A DNA stretch of 64,000 nt from Cornus controversa (GCA_026545225.1 CM048845.1:79598533-79662532), one strand, 5' to 3'. Counted from the first letter of the stretch, positions 12,118 through 24,402 are shown. Program-made: numbers and translations. Notes: generated by a model from the sequence alone, not told the origin.

Positions 12118-12706
12118 ATGGGGGAGATTGAACATTTCAGCCACCACCATCCCTTGACCCTTTGTGATGATCAGACCCTGCTTTCTGGTAAATATTGTTC
12201 TGGTTGCAAGAGACGCATCTCCGGCCCGGCCTATCGTTGCTCCAACAACTATGGGTTTATCATTGACGAATCTTGTGCTAAATTACTTATATCTGCACCT
12301 ACAATTGTAATCATTACAACCTTACAATAGGGGTAGTTGCGATTTCTATATGCATGCTTGGTGTGCTTCACTAAAGCCCACAACAAGGTCTCACGGTGAT
12401 CATCCTCTTGCTTTCATCAACAAGGGATCATCATATGGTGACTTTATTTGCAATGTTTGTGATAGCAACATCTCGATATCTTAACCTCAAGGGTCCGATC
12501 AAATGGTAAGGTCACTTGGCCATAGTTCTGGTGCCTTACTCGTCTTAAGTGCAAACAATTCTTCGGAGCCAGCTTCCACGGATGATGATATGAAGTTCTA
12601 CTGTAATGTCTGTAAAGAAGAAAGAAGATACCTTAATCGCCCCACGTATTATTGCACAGAATGTCACTTTGTTGCTCGTGTTGATTGTCATTCCATGCTC
12701 TCCAAG
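12118..12706 (+). pseudogene. DC1 domain gene copy 3, internally deleted
   Basis: The first module is intact (MGEIEHFSHHHPLTLCDD to IIDESCAKL, about 12118-12286). Then the middle modules are missing: the sequence jumps to a late-module segment (12331-12480, with FYMHAWCASLKPTTR and CNVCD) and then to the last module (about 12580-12706, FYCNVCKEER to ARVDCHSMLSK). Stops occur at 12328-12330 and about 12481. The donor AAG|GTACGA at 12706/12707 is kept, and 12860-13010 still resembles the start of the copy 1 intron. No tail exon follows before the transposons at 13.4 kb. At most it could make a one-module peptide of 70 residues. Confidence 0.8.
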
Positions 12707-13381
12707 GTACGACCACATTCCATTTTATTTGTCAAGGTTGAAAAAAAAAGTGTATACAACCCAAAGATGATTTTTAGAATGTTGTCTCGTCTGCTTAAAT
12801 CTTTAGCTTTATCTTCATAGTTTCAAAATTTTCACTTCTCACATAAAGTAGATTATAACATCTATATATAAGAAAATTTGATGCCACCCTCTCATATCTA
12901 CCGCACTAATTGAAAGGGTTTCATTCGATTAGTCTCCAACAAAATTTATTTCATCTTCAATTCTGGAACATTCATGAGCACCTAAGAACCGGTACAAAAT
13001 TGACCTAATCCTAATTTTATTGAAAAAAAATTAAAACATACCATCTTGGCTATCGCTAAAAGTCGTAAACGTTATCTAATAAGTTTACTTTCATAGAAAA
13101 GTACTAATCCAAAAAAAAAGCTGCAAAAATTTGTTTCATTTATCTGGCCTATTCTCTTGCAAAGCCAAGGCCACACCATCAACCCATTTCATTTCAAATT
13201 GATATTGGGCCAAATTTTAATTTTGGCCCAGTCCAATTTATCAAGCCAATTTCAAATTCAATCCAACTTCATGTTAATCAAACAAGCCCATTCTCATTAA
13301 ATTTACTTGGCCCAAAATAATTGTCTAGCTCATACAAATAAGCAGCCCAAATTCTGTCATGTACACCACCACCATCATCTT

Positions 13382-14108
13382 TAGGGGTGCACAAAGAACC
13401 GTCAGAACCGGAACCGGAACTGAGGGGAACCGTACCGAACCGTGGCTATGGTTCCGGTTCCCGTTCCAGTTCCTAAAATTAGGAACCGTTACAAACGGTT
13501 CCGGTTCCGGTTCCAGGACTAGTAAAACCGTATCAGAACCGGAACCGTTGGGGGTAACGGTTCCTTGGAACCGAATTGGAACCGGAACCGTTTTATATTA
13601 AATATGTGTATATATATATATAATATAATAACTATATATAATATATATACATTATATATAATTATTAATGTGCGGTCATACTCAATATGATTGTAACTTA
13701 TGCATACAACAGTGACATTTTATGATTGAGCAATGAATGTTTCTTAACACAATCCATTTTCTGCAATTGTATGTAGTCTTGCAAATGTTGATCCAATTGA
13801 TGCTGATAGAACTGTCACAGGGTTGAAACTTGAAACTATACTAGGTAACTCTCTGTTTCTTTACTCAACATTTCTATTAAGCATTACATATTATAATTAT
13901 ATATATATAGGATGTCATTTTTAGATTGTAGGTCTTACATTTATTTAATGAATATATATATATTTTTTTTGTATTTTCAAGCTTCATTGGAAAAAGAAAA
14001 AAAAAAAACTTAAGGAACCGCGGTTCGGTTCTTCACGGTTCCAACCCTTAACGGTTCCGGTTCCAGTTCCACCAAGAACCGTGGGGAACCGTACCGTGTG
14101 CACCCCTA
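13382..14108. mobile_element. Non-autonomous hAT transposon, 727 bp, with 8-bp target duplication
   Basis: Perfect 10-bp terminal inverted repeats (TAGGGGTGCA...TGCACCCCTA) are flanked by a perfect 8-bp direct repeat, ATCATCTT, at 13374-13381 and 14109-14116. The 8-bp duplication and TAGGGGTGCA-type ends are hAT hallmarks. Both subterminal regions are packed with GGAACCG / CGGTTCC motifs (about 13397-13590 and 14015-14095). The centre is AT-rich with TA microsatellite and no transposase frame. The frame at 13359-13601 is just the subterminal repeat read as protein. Confidence 0.9.
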
Positions 14109-14640
14109 ATCATCTTCAAGCAACCACCAACCTAGCTGCCACCACCATGGACAACCAATTCCATCCTCCACTGTAGCCATATCACTTCTCACACCACATC
14201 ACAGCCGAGACCATGCATGACCAAACCATGCTCTGCCGAGAGTACCCACACGCTGCCACCAATACCAGTCGACACAGTCAACTGGACCACACTCAGCCAC
14301 CGTCAAGCTCCTTCTCCACCTGTCATGGCTGCCGACCTTACAAGCCAAACCCCCAAGCATCACCACTGCTGAAGCTCACCACCATGGCAGCCATCTCCGG
14401 CCACCTCAAACCAGACCCAAATCAGTTGGATTCTTCAACCGAAACCACCACCAACCAAACATCTATGGCCAGAACCATGTGAACCCACTACTCCGGCCAC
14501 CTACCCATCACAAGAACCACCATTCGCAACCCCCAAATCGGCCACCCATGAAACTCACCATGACCAAACCCACCATGCATTAACCGAGTCCGTGTGACGT
14601 TAGGACTCTATCGAGTGTTATATAAAACCATTTAAAAATT
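14109..14640. other. C/A-rich segment, unassigned
   Basis: This stretch is markedly C-rich (many CCACC/ACCA runs) compared with the AT-rich surroundings, and continues the sequence interrupted by the hAT element (13150-13381, with repeated GGCCCAA). A 89-codon frame at 14213-14482 has no recognisable domain. It could be a relic of an LTR or untranslated region of a retroelement, but no ends were identified. Confidence 0.3.
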
Positions 14641-14674
14641 TGCGAGAGGTCTTAAAAACCTTTAAAAATCTAGA

Positions 14675-16060
14675 ATGACAGAAGATAAATAAGTAGACTG
14701 TATATATTTATGGCTAGGAAAAGATGTTTTCGAATATGATCATACTGTCCATATAAAACATAGTGAAGAACATGATCTAACCAAGATCAGTTCCAATATT
14801 AACTCCCTTACAGATTTAGTGTCATATTGGAATAAAAATTTCAAAAAACACCAAAGTTCTACATCACAGATGATAGAAAGCTCTTTAGATTGCATAACAA
14901 CTGCAATAGAGAAAATTGATAGCAAAATTGATTATTTATAAGGTATTCTTGACTTATCTGAAATAACAGAAAAAATTCAAGAATTATCTAACTTACTTGA
15001 AAACCTCAAGCAAGTTAAGAACGAGAAACTAGGGGATTTGTATCCAAAACAACCAGTTCCGACTACAAAAAACCTCTATTACGAAACATAAGAAATACTA
15101 ATGTTCCATAAAAAAGATACTGAAAAAGTCTTTAATCAAAATGAATACGATTATATCGTAGAAATTTTGAATTATTGGTGACAACTATATAAAGATCTTA
15201 ATCTTACGATAGATGAAAGAGATCAAATTCTTTAGCAAATAAGTAATACCTCCTTACAATACGAAGAACTCCTAAATCATTTTAACTATCAGATAAATTT
15301 AGTATCTGATTCAGAATCAGAAGATGAATTAGTTAAAACCATAGCTAATGACTCTAGTGATACATCATCAGAATTTGAAGAAGATTCATAATCAACAGAA
15401 TATGATGAAGAAATAAAAGTCAAAAACCCCTCAACTTCTAATCCTAGATCCTCTAAGAGGAAGATCGAAGACCAACTCGATCCAGAACTCTTTGGTGACT
15501 ACGGAGTCTTCGAAACTTCTGAACAGGTTTTTCCAACTAAAACAGAAGAACGTCAAGCCTCCAACCCAAAACCAAGTTTAAGTAGAAAAGATGACTTAAA
15601 CAAAAACATGGTTGCTCAAAACGGAACATATCTCGATCTTACTAATGTGTCATTCAAAGATCAAGAACAAGTTATTAATGACTGGACACAATCACTGTCC
15701 ATCCTCATTTATAACTACAAAAACACTTGGAGCAAAGAAAGGTTTCTTGATTATATAGTTGCAACACTTCAAGGAGATGTGTTGGCTTGGTTACGCTAAT
15801 GGGATCAATTTGAAGAAGGCAATGCTTAAAAAGCCAGTCTTCTCAGTGATTTTAAAACTTTCGAAGAAATTCTTCAAGATTTTGCCCACATAATTAATGA
15901 AAATATGTGTGGATTTTCTGGACAAGAAAATTTACAAGATGATGCAAACATGCATTATCAAAAATTGAATTATGTGATATTTGTCAATTTGATAAATTTG
16001 TCGCATTATACAAAAAATATTATTTTCTAATTAATCCACCAAAAAATTAATTTAGGTTAG
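14675..16060 (+). pseudogene. Caulimovirid ORF1 N-terminal and capsid-like region (broken)
   Basis: From the ATG at 14675 one frame can be followed to about 15800 but is cut by several stops (for example near 14690, 14939 and 15387). The N-terminal part is Glu/Lys-rich and helical in character, and an acidic, Ser-rich stretch lies near 15310-15420. The longest open piece is 15608-15799, ending before TAA. Further stops and a frame change follow toward 16060. Placement as capsid precursor rests on position before the zinc knuckle and on general resemblance; the capsid core itself is weakly conserved. Confidence 0.55.
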
Positions 16061-17430
16061 AACAGTTTTTCCATAAACTCCCTAATCCATGGGACGAACT
16101 TGCAAAAAAAGGTTATCTTGATTATTTAAAATCCATAGAAAAATCAGATAATCTTGGTTTTAGGATTAACTTTGTCCTAAGATTGATTATGAATATATGT
16201 CTTGAAATACAAGCAAAAAAGCAAGTCAAAAATCAAATTGACTGTTCTAGACAAGGACAACAATGTTGTGATCAAATTCTTAAAGAAAACTGAAAAATAG
16301 GCTGTAACCCAACCTACTACAAAAAGAAAAAGAAATCTTTTAAAACAAAAAGATTTACTAACAAAAAAAACATTTCGGTGGAAAAAATGGACACCCGAAA
16401 AGACATTTTCAAAAAAGAAAAAAATATATTAGAAAGAGAAAATCCTCTCCTACAAAAGATGGTAAATATCAAACATCTAAACATTCTGAATGTAGTTGTT
16501 ATATCTGTAATGAAATAGGTCACATCACTCCTAACTGCCCAAACAAAGGCAAAGGTACAAGAAAAATGATTAAAATGACTGAAGAAAAAAAATTTGAAAT
16601 CATTTTTGGCTATGAAATATCAGACCAAGAAGATATTTTATATGAAGTTTCAAGTGAAGAAGAATCTTCAGATGAAGAACTCGTCTTCATGATGAATACC
16701 TCTAATTCCGAAGATAACACCATAAAACTTGGTGATGCCATTAGTGAGGAAGTCTCCTTCACTGAAGAACAATTAGAACAAATGCAAAAAATGCAAGTTA
16801 TCAAGAAAGAAGAAATTTACAAGATTTCTCCTTTTTCAAAATTTAATCCATTTTCTGCTAGAGTTTTTGAACAATTTAGTGGAAATACATCAGCAAAATG
16901 TACTGCTGATGGAAGAGTCGAACTAAGCATCTTCACCAAAGAAAATGTTGTAAGATAGCAAAAGAAATATCCTGAAGTTCGATATGTCCATATAGGAGTT
17001 ATTCAAATCAAAATAACTTCCTTATATAGAAGAGGACAAGATATTCCTATTCTGGTTATGATAATGGATAATCGGTTCAAAAATCCAAAAAAAGCTTTGA
17101 TTGGAGGGATGCAATCCAATCTTGTTCACAAAGTTGTTTGGTTTAATATTAAACCTGATTATTTTGTGTCTATTACTGATCCTACAATAGAAAAAGTTAT
17201 TCGGATCAAAATTCAATGTTAAGACACAGATCCCGATGAACAAACTCAAAATTTGTCTATTGAATGGAAGACAATCCATGAGTTAAAAAAAACCACCGAG
17301 ATGTCAATAAAACCCCTTGATAAACAACTTGTTGAAAATTTTGAACCACGACCATATGATTCAGTAATCCAACCAAGGTTAATGAATTGGTCCGATCTAA
17401 AAATACCAAAACAATGGTTATTCTAAAATG
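16061..17430 (+). pseudogene. Caulimovirid zinc knuckle, acidic linker and movement protein (broken)
   Basis: A CCHC zinc knuckle (C-x2-C-x4-H-x4-C, CYICNEIGHITPNC) lies near 16497-16542 after a Lys-rich stretch, as in caulimovirid capsid proteins. The frame 16566-16958 continues as an acidic linker with ETLDE-like Glu/Asp/Ser content. From about 17020 to 17270 the sequence resembles the caulimovirid 30K-type movement protein (motifs YRRGQDIPILV and IGGMQSNLVHK). A TAG near 16956 and a TAA near 17220 break it. The corresponding part of inverted copy B is 23740-22700. Confidence 0.7.
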
Positions 17431-17656
17431 TTACTGATAAACTCACTATCAATAAAACTCCTAAAATAGAGATACTAGCCTCTGGAGATAATCTCTATAT
17501 CACTACCATAAAACCAGAAGAAAACACTTCTGAATCGAAACCCCTTATTAGAAAAAATTCTAGTTAGAAAAAAGAATTTTTCAGAATACAGATTGGAAAA
17601 ATTTCTCTAAGTTAAGCAAACAATATTCCAACAAAGGAATAAGCTTTAAAGAACCT

Positions 17657-18276
17657 ATGCAGCCACCACCCATTATGACTCTACCCCAATTTTCTTTAGA
17701 CAAAGAAAAGAATATTGATCAATTAGGTACTCCTATATTACCTAGCTCTTCAACAAAACACCATATTAACTCTGCTTTAATCCACTATTTCCAACTCGAA
17801 AAAGAAGAAATTATTTTTACTCCAAAACATGGAACAAGAAAACACACCTATCTCTTAGGTACATTCAAATTTTTAGGTTATGAACCATATAGCCTAAGTG
17901 TTGTTACAGATATAGGAGCAACAGTTTGTTGCTGTAGATGGAATGCTTTACCGAAAGAAAAATGCCAAAAGATGAAACACCCTATTCAGTCACAGAAATT
18001 AATGATACTGAAACATTAATTCAGTACAAAGCAAATGATGTTTCAATTTGGTTATCAGACAAACGGTTTGTTATACAAAAAATTTTATGTTTTACAAATA
18101 TGCGTAGTGACTTTTTATTAGGTAACAATTTCCTTAATTCTTATTTACCTATACATATTTATCCCAATTCTATTGCATTAACTCTAAAAGAAGAGTTAAT
18201 ATTCATACCACTATTAGATAAAAATACTTATCTATGTGACAAAAATTTCAGTCCTAAAAAAAGGAATGAAATATAA
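17657..18276 (+). pseudogene. Caulimovirid aspartic protease region (frameshifted)
   Basis: Two overlapping frames, 17657-18019 and 17938-18276, together span the protease. The active-site region reads VVTDIGATVCC, with DIGA where retroviral-type proteases usually have D-T/S-GA, so the catalytic Asp is present but the next position is changed. The second frame holds FLLGNNFL, resembling the family's downstream flap/helix motif. The switch of frame between them marks a small indel. Confidence 0.65.
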
Positions 18277-18387
18277 CTTATTTAAAAAAGTCATTGGTTT
18301 TTTGGAATACTAGAGCCACACTTTAGCGAAAACCTGCTAAAATTATGGTCCAGAAGTCCTTGATATTGTTCCCTTCGATTAAACAAA

Positions 18388-19771
18388 TTGGATCTAATAA
18401 TACGAATAAAACCAATGATATATCTCAGAAAATATATTGAAGAATTTGATAAACAAATCAAACCTCTTCTTAACATGAGACTAATTGAACAAACAACTAG
18501 TCCCCATTCTAGTCCAGCTTTTATGGTAAATGACCGTAGTGAGCTTGTGAGGAAACAACCTCACATGGTTATCAATTACAAACGTCTCAATCAATATTTA
18601 CAGTTTGATGGTTATCTTATTTTTAAAAAGATGTCCTAATTAATCAAATAAGAGACGCTACTATTTTTAGTAAATTTGATTACAAATCAGATTTTTGGCA
18701 AATAAAGTTAACAGACAACTCTAAGCCATTAACAACTTTAGTACACCAACAGGGCATTACTAATGGAATGTAATGCCTTTTGGTCTCAATACCGCACCAC
18801 AAATATTTCAAAGATGGATGGATTCTATTTTTCACATGTTTAAATCATTTTGTTTTGTCTATATAGATGATATACTTCTTTTTTCAAAAACGAAAGAGGA
18901 ATATAAATCTCATCTTAAACTTTTTTGTAAAGTCATCCAAAAATATGGAATTATTTTATCACCAAAGAAAATTGACTTAGAACAACCTACAATCAATTTT
19001 CTCGGTCTAGAAATTACTTCTTCGGGTATAAAACTCCAAGAACATATTATTTCTAAAATACAAGATTTTCTTGATCAACTTTCAGATAAAAAATATCTGC
19101 AAAGTTTTTTAAGCCTTCTTAACTATGAAAGAAATTTTATCAAAAAATTTTCAAAAAAAGAAGTACCATTACTAAAGAAACTTAAAAAATAATAACTTTT
19201 TGAATGCATTACTGAAGATAGTTCTATTATTCAGCAGATCAAATAAGATCTGATAAATATTCCAAATGTCTATTTTCCTCAAACAGGAGATAAACTCATT
19301 CTTGAAACAAATGCCTCCAACTTATGCTGGGGATGCGTTTTGAAAGCCATACGAAAAGACATATGGCCAAAAACAAATGATGAACCACACTATTCAATTC
19401 GAACGTTAAAGAAACCACTTTCAAAAAAGCTTCAAAAAGAAGAATTGATTTGTGGATATAATTCAGGTAAATTTAAAGCTAATGAGCAAAACTATATCAT
19501 TTTTGAAAAAGAACTTTTAGCCATTAAATTAGCCTTAAAAAGATTTCATATTTATCTTGCTCCCGAAAATTTTATTGTTCGAACAGATAACCAATTTGTC
19601 TGTAACTTTCTTATTAATAAAAGAAATTATATTGATGGACGACACTTAAAATGGTACAATGCCATTTCTCTTTATTCTTTTGAGGTAGAACATCTCAAAG
19701 GAATTAACAATTTTCTTGCTGACTTTATTAGTAGAAACTATCCAGATGAGCAAGGACAAAGGAAAAGGTAA
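18388..19771 (+). pseudogene. Caulimovirid reverse transcriptase-RNase H (broken)
   Basis: RT pieces are 18388-18639 (ending before a frameshift near 18635) and 18773-19192. The latter contains MPFGLNTAPQIFQRWMD and the YIDD catalytic motif in FVYIDDILLFSKTK. RNase H is 19340-19771, with EKELLAIKLALKRFH and a TDNQ motif, ending at TAA 19769-19771. Stops near 18772 and 19190 and the frameshift mean no complete polymerase can be made. RNase H ends about 25 bp inside the start of the next frame, a normal overlap in the family. Confidence 0.8.
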
Positions 19772-21020
19772 AGCACCACAACAGTCTGACTGGGTTACGA
19801 TTGCTAAAAAGGCACCAAAACCCATTTCACCACCAACATCACTAAACTAGTGGTTTGTGGTATTTGCTGGATCTCAACCAGGGATTTACGCAACGTGGTT
19901 TGAATGTCATGCTCAAATAAACAAATATCCTGGAGCATCCTTTAAATCTTATAGCACATTAGAAGAAACTAAACAAGCCTTCTATAATGTCGGTATTGCA
20001 TCAAAAAATTATTTTAAAACTATAAACCTCACTTTCATTCCGGACTTTTTTAACCCTGGATTGCCATTTGAGTTTTATCAAAATATTAATGGAGCATGGA
20101 AATCCCATGTTTCTGATCAAAGAAAAAGTTTTCGACACTTTCTTAAGAGAATTAGCTAAACAAATAGCTAATTTGATCGAAAGATCCAGGTCATTCAAAG
20201 ACTTGTCTCAACATTGGAAACCACATTGATTGGGAAAAGACTTTTCTCTGAAAAAGATCACTTGGTACCTACAACTTGCCGAACTACTTGAAAATTATTT
20301 TCCATCTCCTCTGCATGAGAAAATCAAGCGAATTTGTCTCCTTAAAAAAGTAAGAAAGACATTTCTTACACATCTCTTCAACATAAATAATCTAGTTGAA
20401 GATCAAATTTTTGTTCTTCGAGACTATTATTTCGAACATCATGAACACATCAACAAAGACGATTGTATCCCAAAACTCAACCTTGGAACACATCTTCTCT
20501 GGCCACCAACTCTTATTAACTGGGGAATTGTTAACAAAATTATTATCCAGTCTTAATATTCAGATCCATGATCTTCAACGCCACTAGTCACTGGACCTAC
20601 AATAGAACCCTTTCATTTGGCTAGCTTGTACTATTGGTTGGAGAGAGAAAATAAAGTTCTTTCAGCCATATCAGATTTGGTATTTAAAAGTCACAAAAGA
20701 TGAAGAATTTGCAGAAACAAAGCTGCTCAATTCTCTAGAAATAGCAAATGAGATAAGCATCTATGGGCTCGCAACAAAAAAGTATTATTCAACTCAAAGA
20801 AACTACAGAAATAATACTCAGTAGCGCTTATCCCCCATTTATGATAACAGAAGGTCGAAGAATTTTCGTTACTAACCTCAGCATAAATTACCCGGAGTAT
20901 ACAGCCCAACAAATAGCAGATGCTCATACACTACTTCAAGATATTGCCAATTTCAAAATGGACTTACCACAAGATATTTTGGATGATGCAATCATAGACG
21001 ACCAATTTTTTAAAACTTAA
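19746..21020 (+). pseudogene. Viroplasmin/transactivator-like frame with an RNase H1 N-terminal-type domain (broken)
   Basis: An ATG at 19746 overlaps the end of the RNase H frame. After a TAG at 19848-19850 the same frame reads VVFAGSQPGIYATWFECHAQ, the Cauli_VI / RNase H1 N-terminal fold found in caulimovirid inclusion-body transactivators and in cellular RNase H1. It runs to about 20158. Further open pieces at 20230-20556 and 20763-21020 are in other frames and likely represent its C-terminal part. Presence of this domain argues for a caulimovirid with a separate transactivator gene. Confidence 0.65.
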
Positions 21021-21099
21021 AATGCTCAAAGTCCATAAATGTTTCCACCACTAGATGAATATGAACTGCATAACCTCATCAATGTCATGGAAGGCTAAA

Positions 21100-21460
21100 A
21101 GTTTATTCAAACAATCTCACCATACGACTGCCCCATCATACATCACACGCCGAGATTGCAAAAAGAAGAGATTGCAAATAGTAACCAACTGTCGGCAACA
21201 CAGTAATCGATAAAAATAGCACAGTACTTTATCGATGAAAAAGTTAAAAAGTTTACAGTGATGAACAGTAAAAATTTGGTTCCTATAGCAGCCTCCGGTC
21301 TTCAGTCTTCAACTCGACTTTTTCTCCTTTAAAAGAGGAGGAATCTGAAGCTAAAAAGCATCTTGTAGATATAAGTCTCTTTCTGTATTCTCAATCTTCT
21401 CTTGTACTCTGTTCGTGTTTATAAAGTTTGTACTCTGTTTGTGTTTATAAAGCTTTCGTA
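21100..21460 (+). other. Caulimovirid non-coding region and inversion junction
   Basis: After the last viral frame the sequence has the non-coding character expected of a viral promoter/leader region (CT-rich ATAAGTCTCTTTCTG near 21371). A 26-bp direct repeat, TTGTACTCTGTTCGTG type, lies at 21402-21427 and 21428-21453. Around 21211-21265 is a block (AAAAATAGCACA ... AAGTTTACAGTGATGA) that recurs inverted at about 21530-21475, marking the head-on junction with copy B. Confidence 0.45.
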
Positions 21461-24105
21461 AGTTTTCATCACTGTAAACTTTTTGACTTTTTGGTCGACA
21501 AAGTAGTGTGCTATTTTTGTCAATAATATGATCTTGGAGTTTTATCCTCGAAGAAGTAATTTCTAGACCGAGAAAATTGATTGTAGGTTGTTCTAAGTCA
21601 ATTTTCTTTGGTGATAAAATAATTCCATATTTTTGGATGACTTTACAAAAAAGTTTAAGATGAGATTTATGTTCCTCTTTCATTTTTGAAAAAAGAAGTA
21701 TATCATCTATATAGACATCACAAAATGATTTAAAGATGTGAAAAATAGAATCCATCCATCTTTGAAATATTTGTGGTGTGGTGTTGAAACCAAAAGGCAT
21801 TACATTCCATTAGTAATGTCCTGTTGGTGTACTTAAAGCAGTTAATGGCTTAGAGTTGTCTGTTAACTTTATTTGTCAAAAATCTGATTTGCAATAAAAT
21901 TTACTAAAAATAGTAGTGTCTCTTATTTGGTTAATAAGGACATCTTTTTCAGGAATAAAATAACCATCAAACTATAAATATTGATTGAGGTGTTTGTAAT
22001 TGATAACCATGCGAGGTTGTTTCCTCACAAGCTCACTATGGTTATTTACCATAAAAGCTCAACTGGAATGGGGATTAGTTGTTTGTTCAATTAGTCTTAT
22101 GTTGAGAAGAGATTTCATTTGTTTATCAAATTCTTCAATATCTTTTTTGAGATATATCATTGGTTTTAGTCGTATTATTAGATCCAATTTTTGCTCCATC
22201 TGCAGCAACAAACTATTACTCTTGTATCGACAAAAACACTTAGGCTATATGGTTTATAACCTGAAAATTTGAATGTACCTAAGAGATAGGTGTGTTTTCT
22301 TGTTCCATGTTTTGGAGCAAAAATAATTTCTTCTTTTTTGAGTTAGAAACGGTAGATTAAAGCAGAGTTAATATGGTGTTTTGATGAAGAGCTAGGTAAT
22401 ATAGGAGTACCTGATTGATCAATGTTCTTCCCTTTGTCTAAAGAAAATCAAGGCGGAGTCATAATGGGTGGTGATTGCCTAGGTTCTCTAAAGCTTATTC
22501 GTTTGTTGGAATATTGTCTGTTTAACTTAGAGAAAATTTTGCCAATTTGTATTTTGAGAAAATTCTTTTTTTCATCTAGAATTTTTTCTAATAAGGGGTT
22601 TAGGTTCAAAAGTGTTTTCTTCTGGTTTTATGTTAGTGATATTGAGATTATCTCCTGAGGCTAGTATTTCTATTTTGAGAGTTTTACTGATAGTGGGTTT
22701 ATTAGTATTGTTTTGGTATTTTTAGATCGGACCAATTTATTAACCTTGGTTGGATTACTGAATCACATGGTCGTGGTTCAAAATTTTCAACAAGTTGTTT
22801 ATCAAGGGGTTTTATTGATGTCTCGGTAGTTTTTGTTAACTCATGGATTGTCTTCCATTCAATAGACAAATCTTGAGTTTGTTCATTGAGATCTATGTCT
22901 TGACATTGAATTTTGATTCGAATAGCTTTTTCTATTGTAAGATTAGTAATAAACACAAAATAATCAAGTTTAATATTGAACCAAACAACTTTGTGAACAA
23001 GACTGGATTGCATCCCTCCACTCAAAGATTTTTTGGGATTTTTTAACCGATTATTTATTACCATAACCAGAATAAGAATATCTTGTCCTCTTCTGTACAA
23101 GGAAGTTATTTTGATTTGAATAACTCCTATATGGACATATCGAATTTCAGGATATTTCTTTTGCCATCTAGCAACCTTTTCTTTGGTGAAGATGCTTGGT
23201 TCGACTGTTCCATCAGCAGTACATTTTGCTTATGTATTTCCAATAAATTGTTTGAAAATTCTAGCAAAAAATGGATTAAATTTTGAAAAAGGAGAAATCT
23301 TGTAAATTTCTTTTTTCTTGATAACTTGCATTTTTTGCATTTGTTTTAATTATTCTTCAATGAAGGGGACTTCCTCACTTATGACATCACCAAGTTTTAT
23401 GGTATTATCTTCGGAATTTGAGGTATTTATCATGAAGACGAGTTCTTCATCTGAAGATTATTCTTCACTTGAAACTTCATATAAAATATCTTCTTGGTCG
23501 GATATTTTATAGCCAAAAATAATTTCAAGATTTTTTTCTTCAATCATTTTTCTTGTATCTTTGCCCTTGTTTGGGCAGTTAGGAGAGATGTGACATATTT
23601 CATTACAGATATAACATCTATATTTGGAATGTTTAGATGTTTGATTTTTACCATCTTTTTTAGGAGAGAATTTTCTCTTTCTAATATATATTTTTTCTTT
23701 TTTGAAAATGTCTTTTCGGGTGTTCATTTTTTCCACCGAAATGTTTTTTTTTTTGTTATTAAATCTTTTTGTTTTAAAAGATTTCTTTTTCTTTTTGTAG
23801 TAGGTTGGGTTACAACCTATTTTTCAGTTTTATTTAAGAATTTGATCACAACATTGTTGTCCTTGTTTAGAACAGTCAATTTGATTTTTGACTTGCTTTT
23901 TTACTTGTATTTCAAGACATTTATTCAAAATCAATTTTAGGACAAAGTTAATCCTAAAACCAAGATTATTTGATTTTCCTATGAATTTTAAATAACCAGG
24001 ATAATTTTTATCTGTAATTTCATCCCATGAATTAGAGAGATTATGAAAAAACTATTCTAACCAAAATTGATTTTTTTGTGAATTAATTAGAAAATAGTCC
24101 TCCCA
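21350..24105 (-). mobile_element. Endogenous caulimovirid copy B, inverted and partial
   Basis: On the minus strand the same viral order is read from 24105 toward 21350. The zinc knuckle is at 23736-23458, acidic linker about 23500-23300, movement protein 23100-22702, protease about 22330-22050, and RT 21800-21500 with a YIDD motif. The RT is then joined abruptly, after the residues following LGLEITSSRIKLQDH, to viral non-coding sequence near 21540, so the rest of RT, RNase H and the viroplasmin frame are missing. It starts at a position equivalent to about 16025 of copy A. It is peppered with stops and is diverged from copy A, so the pair is not a simple recent duplication. Confidence 0.8.
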
Positions 24106-24119
24106 AGTAAACCCACTTC

Positions 24120-24310
24120 ACCAACCTAGCCAAACAGCCCCTCTCTCTAACAAATTCTCTCTCTTTGTCTATAGGATTCTCTCTTTAGGACTCTCTCTCG
24201 GCTTTCTCTCTCTCTCTTTACTTCTTTCTTTTTTTTCTTTCTCTTTCTTTCTCCTTTTTCTTCTTTCTTTTTCTCTCTCTTCTGATTCCTTTCTTTTCAG
24301 CCGGCTATTT
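24120..24310. repeat. CT-rich low-complexity tract
   Basis: Almost pure CTCTCT/TTTCTT sequence follows the outer end of viral copy B. No coding potential is visible. Confidence 0.7.
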
Positions 24311-24364
24311 GCCGCTCATTTCCTTTTACTACCCTTTTGTGTCAGACGACCCATGCTTACATTA

Positions 24365-24365
<1 letters not shown>

Positions 24366-24402
<37 letters not shown>

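Larger units (their letters stand above)
14641..21340 (+). mobile_element. Endogenous caulimovirid (pararetrovirus) copy A, degenerate
   Basis: A near-genome-length integrated copy of a plant pararetrovirus. The order on + is an N-terminal/capsid region, zinc knuckle, acidic linker, movement protein, aspartic protease, RT, RNase H, an overlapping viroplasmin-like frame, then a non-coding region. Capsid before movement protein, plus a separate viroplasmin frame, recalls cavemoviruses and solendoviruses, but genus placement needs a tree. Every frame is interrupted by stops or frameshifts. No integrase is present, as expected for the family. The left limit is uncertain, and no tRNA-Met primer site was recognised near it. 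An inverted partial copy B follows at once. Confidence 0.85.

Noticed and set aside
14500-14700. tRNA-Met primer site expected for a caulimovirid
   Set aside because: No TGGTATCAGAGC-like sequence was found near the left end; the leader may be missing or diverged.
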